From Pleomorphomonas sp. JP5 (GTDB lineage: Bacteria > Pseudomonadota > Alphaproteobacteria > Rhizobiales > Pleomorphomonadaceae): a stretch of DNA of 64,000 nt. A model generated the notes under the pieces. The model searched no databases and had not been told where the DNA came from. It was given only the letters and a program-made list of their open reading frames with translations. The position numbers and the translations under genes are program-made. This document shows positions 49,542 to 60,245 of the stretch, piece by piece. The stretch is taken from positions 124,001 through 188,000 of the forward strand of contig NZ_JAMDLI010000021.1 in assembly GCF_023721815.1 (NCBI RefSeq), read 5' to 3'. How positions within the stretch are numbered: the first letter of the stretch is position 1; each line of letters opens with the position of its first letter.

Positions 49542-51074
49542 ATGGTCGGAACCAATCCCCACGGGCAGGCGGCCGAGACCGCCGTCGCCGCCGCGAGTGT
49601 GCCAATTCTCGAACTGCGCGGCCTCGAGAAACGCTACGGCGCCACCCACGCACTCAAGCCGGCAGACCTCACCTTCGCCCGAGGCGAAATCCACGCCATC
49701 GTAGGCGAAAATGGCGCCGGCAAGTCGACGCTGATCAAGCTTCTGACCGGAGTGATCACTCGCACTTCCGGCGAGGTTTTCTGGGAGGGCCGACCGGTCG
49801 CGCTGGCGACGCCTCACGAAGCCATCGAGTTCGGCATCAACGCGGTTCACCAGGAGGTGGTGCTCTGCCGACACCTCACGGTCGCCGCCAACATGTTCCT
49901 CGGCGACGAAGACGTCGGCTTCGGCTTGCTGCGAAAGGGTGAGATGACCCGAAAAGCGCAGTCGATCCTTGACGATCTGGGCTTTCAACTGCCTGCGCAC
50001 GTGCTGCTTGGCGACCTTACCATCGGACAGCAGCAGCTGATCGCGACTGCCCGCGCCTCCATTCGCGGCACCCGCTTCCTGATCTTCGACGAGCCGACCG
50101 CCTACCTTACCCGCACCGAAGCGGCGCAGCTCTTCGCACTGATACGTCGCCTCAAGGAGCGCGGCGTCACCATCGTCTACATCAGCCATCGCCTCGAAGA
50201 GGTATTCGAGCTGTCGGATCGCGTTTCGATTCTTCGCGACGGCACGTTGGTCGGTACGCGCATCACGGCCGAAACCAACGAAACCGAACTCATCTCGCTG
50301 ATGATCAACCGTTCGCTCGAACAGATCTATCACAAGGAGTTCTTCGAGGCCGGCGACGTGCTGCTCGAGACGAAGAATCTCAGCGGCCCCGGTTTCCGCG
50401 ACGTATCGTTGAGCGTCCGCGCCGGCCAGATCGTCGGGCTCTACGGATTGATCGGCGCCGGACGCTCGGAGTTCGTTCTGTCGCTGTTCGGCCGCCATCA
50501 CAAAACCGGAGGCAGCATCTTCTGGCAAGGCAAGGAGGTGGACATCCGCTCCGAACGCCAGGCGATGGATCTTGGCATCGCGCTCGCCCCCGAAAGCCGC
50601 CGCGACCAGGGCCTCTGCATCAACCTGCCGGTCGGCTTCAATCTCAACCTGCCGATCTTTCCACATATCACCATGGCCGGCTTGGTGCCGTTCTCCGCCG
50701 ACCGACAGCGGGCCGATCGGCAGATTACCGATCTTCAGGTGAAGGCGTCCGGCCGGGGGGCGCTGGTGTCGTCGCTGTCAGGCGGCAACCAGCAGAAGAT
50801 CGTCATCGGCAAGTGGCTCAACCACGGCGCACGGCTGTTCATCTTCGACGAGCCGACCGTCGGCGTCGATGTCGGCACCAAGGCTGAGATCTATCGCCTT
50901 CTGGCCCGCCTTCTCGCGGAGGGAGCCGGCATCATCCTGATCTCATCCTACCTGCCCGAGGTCTACGAGCTCGCCGACGAGCTGCACGTCTTCCGGCAAG
51001 GCGAGGACGTCGCCCGGCACGCCTACCATGCGGCGAGCCACGAGGAAATTCTGTCCGAAGCGATCGGTGTGTGA
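49542..51074 (+). CDS. Sugar ABC transporter ATP-binding protein (RbsA-type, duplicated)
   Basis: 510 aa with two fused nucleotide-binding domains. Domain 1 has Walker A VGENGAGKSTLIKLLTG (about residue 50), the signature LTIGQQQLIATARAS and Walker B FLIFDEPTAYLT. Domain 2 has the usual degenerate Walker A GLIGAGRSEFVLSL, the signature SSLSGGNQQKIVIGKWL and Walker B LFIFDEPTVGVDVG. It powers import of the sugar delivered by the upstream binding protein. A 188-bp gap separates it from the binding-protein gene. Confidence 0.95.
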   Translation: MVGTNPHGQAAETAVAAASVPILELRGLEKRYGATHALKPADLTFARGEIHAIVGENGAGKSTLIKLLTGVITRTSGEVFWEGRPVALATPHEAIEFGINAVHQEVVLCRHLTVAANMFLGDEDVGFGLLRKGEMTRKAQSILDDLGFQLPAHVLLGDLTIGQQQLIATARASIRGTRFLIFDEPTAYLTRTEAAQLFALIRRLKERGVTIVYISHRLEEVFELSDRVSILRDGTLVGTRITAETNETELISLMINRSLEQIYHKEFFEAGDVLLETKNLSGPGFRDVSLSVRAGQIVGLYGLIGAGRSEFVLSLFGRHHKTGGSIFWQGKEVDIRSERQAMDLGIALAPESRRDQGLCINLPVGFNLNLPIFPHITMAGLVPFSADRQRADRQITDLQVKASGRGALVSSLSGGNQQKIVIGKWLNHGARLFIFDEPTVGVDVGTKAEIYRLLARLLAEGAGIILISSYLPEVYELADELHVFRQGEDVARHAYHAASHEEILSEAIGV

Positions 51075-51102
51075 ACGGGGAGCGTTCACGGGGGAGAAAT
51101 AC

Positions 51103-52071
51103 ATGTCCACGGATACCAAGTCGGCGGCGGTCGTCCGCAAAAGCAGCGCCAACTGGCTGTTCGGCCTGACGCTGCTGGGACTTCTGCTCGCCATGTGCCT
51201 TGTCTTGAGCCTGACGACCAAGAGTTTCATGACCGAAACCAACATCATGAACCTGATGCGTCAGGGTTCAATGATCGCCATTCTGGCCGTTGGCGAAACC
51301 TTCGTCATCATTACAACCGGCATCGATCTTTCCGTCGGCGCGGTGGTCGGTTTCTGTACCGTCATTGCGGCCTGGCTGCTGACCCACGACTTCTCAATCT
51401 TTGCCACGGTGATCATCACCTTGGGCGTAGGCGTGGCGATCGGCATGTTCCACGGCTTCGGCATCGTGCAAATGGGGCTGCCACCTTTCATCATCACCTT
51501 GGCGACACTGACATCCTTGCGCGGCATCGGCCTCCTGGTCACCAACGGCGCCACCATCAACATCGTCAACGACACCTTCACGGAGTTTTCGCGCAACGAC
51601 TTCGTGGGGCTGCCAAACCTGTTCTGGATGGTAATTTTGGTAGGCGTGCCAGCCTACATCTTCCTCCACCATAGCCGTTATGGCCGCTACGTTTTCGCCG
51701 TCGGTTCCAACATGGAAGCCGCCCGCTTGTCCGGCGTCAACGTCAAGCTGACCGTCTATCTGGCCTATACCCTGTCCTCGACCTGCGCCGCCTTCGTCGG
51801 ACTGCTGCTCGCCGCCCGTATCGGCGTCGGCAACGCCATGCAGGCCGACGGCTGGGAGCTCCAGGCCATCGCGTCGTCCGTGATCGGCGGTACCTCTCTG
51901 TTCGGCGCCGTTGGTTCGGTCCATGGCCCGCTGATTGGAGCCTTTATCCTGGCGACAATCAACAACGGCGCCAACCTCTTGAACGTCAACTCGTTCTGGC
52001 AGCGCATCATCACCGGCTTGCTGATCATCCTGATCGTCTACTTCGACCAGTTGCGCCGTCGTCGCGGCTAA
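51103..52071 (+). CDS. Sugar ABC transporter permease (RbsC-type)
   Basis: 322 aa from the ATG at 51103, preceded by GGGGGAGA. Typical of RbsC-type permeases: several hydrophobic helices, FVIITTGIDLSVGAVVGFCT, FHGFGIVQMGLPPFIITLAT and YGRYVFAVGSNMEAARLSGV. A late GGTSLFGAVGSVHGPLIGAF loop precedes the last helices. It is the last gene of the three-gene operon, 28 bp after the ATPase gene. Confidence 0.94.
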   Translation: MSTDTKSAAVVRKSSANWLFGLTLLGLLLAMCLVLSLTTKSFMTETNIMNLMRQGSMIAILAVGETFVIITTGIDLSVGAVVGFCTVIAAWLLTHDFSIFATVIITLGVGVAIGMFHGFGIVQMGLPPFIITLATLTSLRGIGLLVTNGATINIVNDTFTEFSRNDFVGLPNLFWMVILVGVPAYIFLHHSRYGRYVFAVGSNMEAARLSGVNVKLTVYLAYTLSSTCAAFVGLLLAARIGVGNAMQADGWELQAIASSVIGGTSLFGAVGSVHGPLIGAFILATINNGANLLNVNSFWQRIITGLLIILIVYFDQLRRRRG

Positions 52072-52100
52072 GGCCAAGGCAAGAGAGCGACCAGAAGCAG

Positions 52101-52139
52101 AAGGAGGCCGAGCCCAAAGGTTCCGCCTCCTTTGCATTT
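52101..52139 (+). terminator. Probable terminator of the sugar ABC transporter operon
   Basis: Stem AAGGAGGC (52101-52108) / GCCTCCTT (52125-52132) with partial pairing inside the loop, followed by TTGCATTTC. It lies 30 bp after the permease stop. The same stem could also end the convergent kinase transcript. Confidence 0.65.
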
Positions 52140-52157
52140 CAGGTTACCGCCGAGCCA

Positions 52158-54623
<2,466 letters not shown>

Positions 54624-54923
54624 GTCCGTCCCGAAGGTGCGGCGCGATCATGCGACGCTCCCGGCAAGGGAATGCGTCCACCCGGCCGCTCTCGACAGGG
54701 CAGGCAAAGGCTAGGCTGGCAAGGTTGCCAATCGGTTGATGGTCAGGTGAAAATCGGGACTTTGACAAGAATGAAGCTTCTTCGCGGCCCGGTCGCGCCA
54801 CCAAACCGGTTATTGAGCGATCGACCAACCACCCCAGACGCCTCCGCAACACCAACGTCGGCACTCCGTTGCGACGCGCCGCCTTCGAGACAGCCACCCT
54901 GCCCTGACTTGAAGAGGGCCTTG
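54624..54923. other. Intergenic region between hybrid kinase and comM-type gene
   Basis: 300 bp of unannotated sequence. It should hold the kinase promoter (minus strand), and transcripts from the comM-type gene on the same strand end beyond it. I see no convincing hairpin or open frame. Confidence 0.4.
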
Positions 54924-56459
54924 TCAGGCGGCTCGAGCCCTTCGGTCCGGCCCCGTGCGATAGGCAAGGGCCTCGCCGACATGCAGGCGACCAACGTTAT
55001 CCGCGCCATCGAGATCGGCAAGCGTCCGAGCGACCTTCAGAACGCGGTGATAGCCGCGCGCCGTGAGAGACAGCCGTTCGGCGGCCTGTTTCAGAAGTGC
55101 CAGGCCGGCGCCGTCGGGCTCTGCTACGCCATCGATCACCGCCGCCGGCGCGGTGGCGTTCGTGACCGAGGAATCGAGACCGAGCGAGACATAGCGTTCG
55201 GACTGGACGGCACGCGCCGCCGCGACGCGGGCAGCAACCGCTGACGACGGCTCGCCGCTCCTCCGCGCGCCGATCAGGTCGGACGCCGACACGGCCGGCA
55301 CTTCGACCGTCAGGTCGAAGCGATCGAGCAGAGGGCCGGAGATACGCTCCTGATATTCGGCCGCGCAGGCCGGACCACGGCGACAGGTATGGCCAGGCGT
55401 GCCGGCGAGACCGCAGCGGCAGGGGTTCATGGCGGCGATGAGCTGAAAACGGGCCGGATAGGTGACGCGGTTGTTGGCGCGGGCGATCACCACGTCGCCG
55501 GTTTCGAGCGGCTGGCGCAAACTGTCGAGCACCGCCGGATTGAACTCCGGCAGTTCGTCGAGGAACAACACGCCACGATGGGCCAGCGAAATCTCCCCAG
55601 GCTTCGCCCGCACACCGCCGCCAACCAAAGCCGCCATCGAGGCCGAATGGTGGGGCGCGCGGAAGGGTCGTCGATCGGACAGCCGCCCGTCGGCGAGCGT
55701 ACCGGCAATCGAGGCGATCATCGAGATTTCGAGGAGTTCCTGCGGCGTCAACGCTGGCAGGATGGACGGCATGCGGCTCGCCAGCATCGACTTGCCGGAA
55801 CCCGGCGGGCCGATCATCAACAGGTTATGTCCACCGGCTGCCGCGACCTCAAGCGCTCGGCGGGCACTCTCCTGTCCCTTGACGTCGGCGAGATCGGGTA
55901 AGCTCGCAACGGCATCGGCCACCTTCGGCTCGGGCCTTGACAGAACCTGGGTGCCCTTGAAGTGGTTGACGACGGCGATCAGGCTGATCGGAGCGAGGAT
56001 CGGCATTTCCGCATCGGCCCAAGCCGCTTCCGGTCCCGAAGCGCGCGGGCACATCAAGCCCAGCCCCTCGGCGTTGGCGGCGATCGCCGCCGGCAGCACG
56101 CCGGCCACCGGCGCAATGGTACCATCGAGGGAGAGTTCGCCAAGCACGATATAGTCGGCAAGAGCATCGGCCGGCAATGCGCCCATCGCCACCATGAGGG
56201 CAAGCGCTATGGGCAAATCGTAGTGGCTCCCCTCCTTTGGCAGATCGGCGGGGGCCAGATTGACCGTGATGCGCCTGGCGGGCAGCGCAAGACCAGAGGC
56301 GGCGAGTGCCGCACGGACGCGTTCGCGGCTTTCCGTAACCGCCTTGTCGCCAAGGCCGACGATATTGAACAGCACCCTACCCGGCCCCATGTGGACCTGA
56401 ACATCGACAGGCGTCGCCTCGACGCCTTGAAAACACACGGTCCTGACATGCGCGACCAT
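54924..56459 (-). CDS. comM: ComM/YifB family Mg-chelatase-like AAA+ ATPase
   Basis: 511 aa. The N-terminal Lon-protease-like domain (VHMGPGRVLFNIVGLGDKAV) lacks a protease catalytic centre, as is usual. The AAA+ module has Walker A MIGPPGSGKSMLASRMP (about residue 220) and Walker B GVLFLDELPEF. A zinc-like cysteine set MNPCRCGLAGTPGHTCRRGP follows, and the C-terminal Mg-chelatase domain has SLTARGYHRVLKVARTLADL. Characterised ComM is a hexameric helicase that promotes branch migration in natural transformation. It stands alone. Confidence 0.94.
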   Translation of the reverse strand: MVAHVRTVCFQGVEATPVDVQVHMGPGRVLFNIVGLGDKAVTESRERVRAALAASGLALPARRITVNLAPADLPKEGSHYDLPIALALMVAMGALPADALADYIVLGELSLDGTIAPVAGVLPAAIAANAEGLGLMCPRASGPEAAWADAEMPILAPISLIAVVNHFKGTQVLSRPEPKVADAVASLPDLADVKGQESARRALEVAAAGGHNLLMIGPPGSGKSMLASRMPSILPALTPQELLEISMIASIAGTLADGRLSDRRPFRAPHHSASMAALVGGGVRAKPGEISLAHRGVLFLDELPEFNPAVLDSLRQPLETGDVVIARANNRVTYPARFQLIAAMNPCRCGLAGTPGHTCRRGPACAAEYQERISGPLLDRFDLTVEVPAVSASDLIGARRSGEPSSAVAARVAAARAVQSERYVSLGLDSSVTNATAPAAVIDGVAEPDGAGLALLKQAAERLSLTARGYHRVLKVARTLADLDGADNVGRLHVGEALAYRTGPDRRARAA

Positions 56460-56886
56460 TGTTCGATCTCCCGAGCCACTACAACCTAAGCGGATGCCCG
56501 CAGGCCTGTCAAGAACGAGAAGGGAACAAAGAGAGGCCTTCTGTTCCTTTCAGACCGGCATAGCTGCGTGAGGATGCCCCGGGATTCATTTGCTTTCTTC
56601 CAAAAGCGTCATCGATTGCGAATGGTTCGGTCGCAACATGGCAGCCATGCGTAACAAAATTGCTGGGGCGCTTGTTGACCGCTTAACATGAGCACGACCT
56701 TCGTCTAATAAGCGCGCTTCCTGCGGTGCCTGTTCGGCTTGCCAACGCCGTCGCAGACATCGCAACGATGGGAGCGGAAGCTGACAGGCTCGAAGAGGCT
56801 TTCGCTCCCCGTCCTTGTTTTCGCGCATCTGCTGTCGCCGAGGGATCTCAACCTTTCGGGTGGATGCCTTTGACGAACGGAAAGTC
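56460..56886. promoter_or_regulatory. Divergent intergenic region between comM-type and MHS transporter genes
   Basis: 427 bp with no supportable gene; it must hold promoters for both flanking genes. A TTGACC-N2-TTAAC stretch occurs near 56675. I found no clear operator by eye. Confidence 0.4.
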
Positions 56887-58242
56887 ATGTCCAGTACCAC
56901 TCTCGCCGGCTCGTCCGGCGCCGCCCGCGCCGGCAATTCGCGCGCGCGCGTCATCCTCGCCAGTCTCGTAGGCACCACCATCGAGTTCTACGACTTCTAC
57001 GTCTACGCCACAGCCGCCGTGCTGGTGTTCCCCCACCTGTTCTTCCCGGCCGGCAACGACACGACGGCGCTACTTGCCTCCTTTGCCATCTTCGGCGCCG
57101 CGATGATTGCCAGACCGCTCGGCGCGGTGTTTTTCGGCCACCTCGGCGACAAGCGTGGACGCAAGGTGACGCTGGTGGCCGCCCTCTTGACCATGGGCAT
57201 TGCAACCTTCCTGATCGGCTGCCTGCCGACCTATGCCTCGGTCGGCTGGTTCGCGCCTTTCCTGCTGGTGGTGATGCGCCTGACCCAGGGCTTCGCCATC
57301 GGCGGTGAGTGGAGTGGCGCGGCTCTGGTCGCAACGGAAAACGCCCCGGCGGGCAAGCGAGCCTTCTATGGCACGTTCCCGCAGCTCGGTGCGCCAATCG
57401 GCTTTATCATTGCCAACGGCCTGTTTCTCATTATCTCGGCGGTGCTGCCGTCCGACGACCCGACCCGGCCGTCGACCGCTTTCCTCGACTGGGGATGGCG
57501 CATTCCCTTCCTGTTCTCGGCGGTGATGGTCATTGTCGGCCTCTGGGTGCGCTTCAGCCTGGTGGAAAGCGCCGCCTTCGAGAAAACCGTGAAGTCCGGC
57601 AAGGTGCGCAAACTGCCGATGGCCGATGCCGTCCGGCACCATTGGCGTGAGCTGATCCTCGGCACCTTCTACATGCTGGCGACCTACGTGCTCTTCTACC
57701 TGATGACGACCTTCTCGCTCAGCTATGGGCGCGCCGCCACCACGGCCGCAGTTCCCGGCCTCGGCTACGACTATCGAACCTTCGTCATGATGATGATCGT
57801 CGGCGTGGTCTTCTTCGGCATCTTCACCATGGTGTCCGGCCCCTGGGCCGACCGCTGGGGTCGCCGACGGACGCTGCTCTGGGTCACCGCCGCCATTATG
57901 CTGTTCGGCCTCGTCTGGGTACCGATACTGTCGCTCGGCAGCTTCGGCGTCATGGCCTTCCTGATCATCGGCTTTACGCTGATGGGCATGACCTTCGGCC
58001 CGATGGGCGCCCTGTTGCCCGAGCTATTCCCGGCCAACGTTCGCTACACCGGCTCCGGCATCTCCTACAACGTCGCGTCGATCCTCGGCGCCGCCGTGGC
58101 GCCATTCATTGCCGTGGCGCTCTGGACATATGGGGCGGGCAGCCCGTTCTGGGTCGGCGTCTACCTGACGGTAATGGCTGGCCTCACCTTCATTTCGCTG
58201 GTGCTCGGCAAGGAAACGAGTGGCGTCGACATCGACGCCTGA
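56887..58242 (+). CDS. MHS-family MFS transporter (metabolite:H+ symporter)
   Basis: 451 aa from the ATG at 56887 (MSSTTLAGSSGAARAGNSRA). The MHS signature is in the first segments: LVGTTIEFYDFYVYATAAVL, then ARPLGAVFFGHLGDKRGRK (MFS motif A) and GFAIGGEWSGAALVATENAP. A second motif-A-like segment, GPWADRWGRRR, follows the central loop. Twelve hydrophobic segments are expected. ProP/KgtP/ShiA-like substrates such as osmolytes, dicarboxylates or aromatic acids are possible. It lies 89 bp upstream of the XRE-cupin gene. Confidence 0.92.
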   Translation: MSSTTLAGSSGAARAGNSRARVILASLVGTTIEFYDFYVYATAAVLVFPHLFFPAGNDTTALLASFAIFGAAMIARPLGAVFFGHLGDKRGRKVTLVAALLTMGIATFLIGCLPTYASVGWFAPFLLVVMRLTQGFAIGGEWSGAALVATENAPAGKRAFYGTFPQLGAPIGFIIANGLFLIISAVLPSDDPTRPSTAFLDWGWRIPFLFSAVMVIVGLWVRFSLVESAAFEKTVKSGKVRKLPMADAVRHHWRELILGTFYMLATYVLFYLMTTFSLSYGRAATTAAVPGLGYDYRTFVMMMIVGVVFFGIFTMVSGPWADRWGRRRTLLWVTAAIMLFGLVWVPILSLGSFGVMAFLIIGFTLMGMTFGPMGALLPELFPANVRYTGSGISYNVASILGAAVAPFIAVALWTYGAGSPFWVGVYLTVMAGLTFISLVLGKETSGVDIDA

Positions 58243-58312
58243 TCGACAGCGACCGAAGAGTAGCGAATGCGGTCGCCATTGGCGGCCGCTTTTTCGTTGT
58301 CTTTGATCCAAA

Positions 58313-58330
58313 CGTCTCTTAAAAGAGACG
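58313..58330. promoter_or_regulatory. Palindromic operator candidate at the XRE-cupin start codon
   Basis: A perfect dyad CGTCTCTT-AA-AAGAGACG occupies the RBS position, ending 1 bp before the ATG at 58332. A related half-site TTTAAAGACG follows inside the first codons. Binding here would block translation or transcription initiation, suggesting autoregulation by the downstream XRE protein. Confidence 0.65.
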
Positions 58331-58331
58331 A

Positions 58332-58898
58332 ATGGATACTTTTAAAGACGAAACAAGCGCCCGCCTTGCCGCGCGCATCCGCCTTGAACGCGAGGGGCGT
58401 GGTTGGTCGCTGGCCGATCTCGCGGCGCGCTCCGGCGTCGGCAAGGCGACCATTTCCAAGATAGAGCGCGGCGACGCCTCGCCGACCGCCGGCGTGCTGG
58501 TCCGCCTCGCGGCAGCCTTTGACCTGACACTGGCGAGCTTGCTGGTTCGAGCGGAAGCCGGCGCCGGCCGTCTTGTCCGGGCTTCCGATCAGGCCGTCTG
58601 GCGCGATCCGGACACCGGCTATTTGCGGCGGCAGGTGTTTCTCCGCCCCGATCATCCGCTGGAGATTGTCGAGGTTGTGATGCCGCCCGGCAAAAGCGCC
58701 GTGTTGCCTGCCGCCACCTACGCCTTCATCCGGCAGGTGATTTGGCTGATCGAGGGGGAGCTCGTCGTCACCGACGCGGACGGGCGGCATGGTCTCGCAG
58801 CCGGCGACAGCCTGGGCTTCGGGCCACCGGCCGACGTCACCATTTCAAACGAGAGCAATGCACCGGCCCGCTATGTGGTGGCGCTGACGAGGACCTGA
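58332..58898 (+). CDS. XRE-family regulator with C-terminal cupin
   Basis: 188 aa. The N-terminal helix-turn-helix (about residues 8-65) has RGWSLADLAARSGVGKATIS followed by KIERGDASPTAGVLVRLAAA. The C-terminal cupin (about residues 105-185) has VVMPPGKSAVLPA, VIWLIEGELVVTDADGRHGL and AGDSLGFGPPADVTISNES. This is the PuuR/MerR-unrelated XRE-cupin class that senses small ligands. It begins at the ATG directly after a palindrome and is separated from the GNAT gene by a single base. Confidence 0.9.
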   Translation: MDTFKDETSARLAARIRLEREGRGWSLADLAARSGVGKATISKIERGDASPTAGVLVRLAAAFDLTLASLLVRAEAGAGRLVRASDQAVWRDPDTGYLRRQVFLRPDHPLEIVEVVMPPGKSAVLPAATYAFIRQVIWLIEGELVVTDADGRHGLAAGDSLGFGPPADVTISNESNAPARYVVALTRT

Positions 58899-58899
58899 C

Positions 58900-59427
58900 A
58901 TGTCGAACATCACCATCCACCCACTCGGCCTTGGCGCCGTCACCGTCGACGCGTTGGCGACCATGATCGTAGAGACGGTTGCCGGTGGCGGTTCGGTCAG
59001 TTTCATGCACCCGCTTGCCATGGAGGACGCACGAACGTTCTGGCGGGGATCGCTGACCGCCGCCGACAAGGGCCAGCGCGTCATACTCGGTGCCTTCGAC
59101 GGGGAAACGCTTGTCGGCACACTGACCTTGTTGCTCGACTGCCCTCCCAACCAGCCGCACCGGGCTGAGTTCGCCAAGATGATGACGCGACCGAGCCATC
59201 GTGGCCAAGGCATTGCCACGGCCCTGATCGGCGCGGCTGAGCGGATTGCCCGAGACAAGGGGCGAACGCTGATCGTGCTGGACACCGCGAGCGATGGCGG
59301 CGCCGGGCCACTTTACGAGCGCTGCGGCTTCCGCCTCGCCGGAGAAGTTCCGAACTACGCGCTGAAACCGCATGGCGGCTACACCGGCACGCTCTACTAC
59401 TACAAGCAGCTGGCTCAACTGAGCTGA
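58900..59427 (+). CDS. GNAT family N-acetyltransferase
   Basis: 175-aa acetyltransferase with the acetyl-CoA loop MMTRPSHRGQGIATALIGAA (about residue 100) and LIVLDTASDGGAGPLYERCG, ending in LAGEVPNYALKPHGGYTGTL. This resembles small-molecule GNATs that acetylate antibiotics or amino compounds. It is in an operon with the XRE-cupin gene (1-nt gap), which suggests shared control by the same ligand. Its 3' end overlaps the convergent RNA methyltransferase gene by 13 nt. Confidence 0.88.
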   Translation: MSNITIHPLGLGAVTVDALATMIVETVAGGGSVSFMHPLAMEDARTFWRGSLTAADKGQRVILGAFDGETLVGTLTLLLDCPPNQPHRAEFAKMMTRPSHRGQGIATALIGAAERIARDKGRTLIVLDTASDGGAGPLYERCGFRLAGEVPNYALKPHGGYTGTLYYYKQLAQLS

Positions 59428-60242
59428 TCGCGCCTCAGTTCGTAAAGCATGATGCCCGTGGCAACCGCCAGGTTGAGGCTGTCCGCCTGACCGGCCATCG
59501 GTATCTTGACGCGGACATCGCAGGCGGCCGTCATCTCCTCGGTCATGCCGGCTTGCTCGTTGCCCATGACCAGCAGCGTCGGTACGCGGCTTTCAACCTT
59601 GCGATAGTCGTGCGTCGCCTTGAGATGGGTCCCGACGAGACGAACACCGGTTGTCTTCGCCCATGCGAGGAAGGCCTCGCGGCCGGTCTTGATCAACGGC
59701 ACATGAAACAGCGACCCCATGGTGGCGCGCACCGTCTCGAAGGAGAAGGGATCGCAAGTCTCGCCGACAAGGATGACGCCCTTGGCGCCAACGGAATCCA
59801 CTGTGCGGATGATGGTGCCGAGATTGCCGGGATCCCGCACCTGTTCAAGCGCCACCCAGACCTCTCCCTCGCCCACCTTGACCTCTGCAAGCGGCTTCAG
59901 CCTCTGGCCGAATACCCCGACTACCATCTGCGGATTGTCGCGATGGGTGATCTTGGCGAGCACCGCCTCCGACATCTCAAGCACATCGCCACCGCGCGCT
60001 CTCACGGCTGCCGCAGCTTTTGCGACATGCGGCTGGTCGCGGACTGCCGGCGCGTAGGCTATGGCGGCAATCGGCCAGTTCTCCTCAAGCGCATCGGTAA
60101 CGAGCTTCAGCCCCTCGCCGATGAAGCGGCCCGTTTCCTCACGCACCTTCTTCATCGCAAGCGCCCGGATGTCCTTGACGAGCGGGTTGGTGAGCGAAGT
60201 GATCTGCCGGACGGCGCCGGGCGCCCTTTCCCTGTCGGCCAT
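59415..60242 (-). CDS. TrmH/SpoU-family RNA 2'-O-methyltransferase
   Basis: 275 aa beginning MADRERAPGAVRQITSLTNP. The N-terminal substrate-binding domain precedes the SPOUT knot domain with ALEQVRDPGNLGTIIRTVDS (motif 1), TLLVMGNEQAGMTEEM (motif 2, VxGNExxG) and KIPMAGQADSLNLAVATGIM (motif 3). It methylates a ribose in rRNA or tRNA; the target site is unknown. It is 3 nt downstream of a second methyltransferase gene. Confidence 0.93.
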   Translation of the reverse strand: MADRERAPGAVRQITSLTNPLVKDIRALAMKKVREETGRFIGEGLKLVTDALEENWPIAAIAYAPAVRDQPHVAKAAAAVRARGGDVLEMSEAVLAKITHRDNPQMVVGVFGQRLKPLAEVKVGEGEVWVALEQVRDPGNLGTIIRTVDSVGAKGVILVGETCDPFSFETVRATMGSLFHVPLIKTGREAFLAWAKTTGVRLVGTHLKATHDYRKVESRVPTLLVMGNEQAGMTEEMTAACDVRVKIPMAGQADSLNLAVATGIMLYELRRDQLS

Positions 60243-60245
60243 GGC

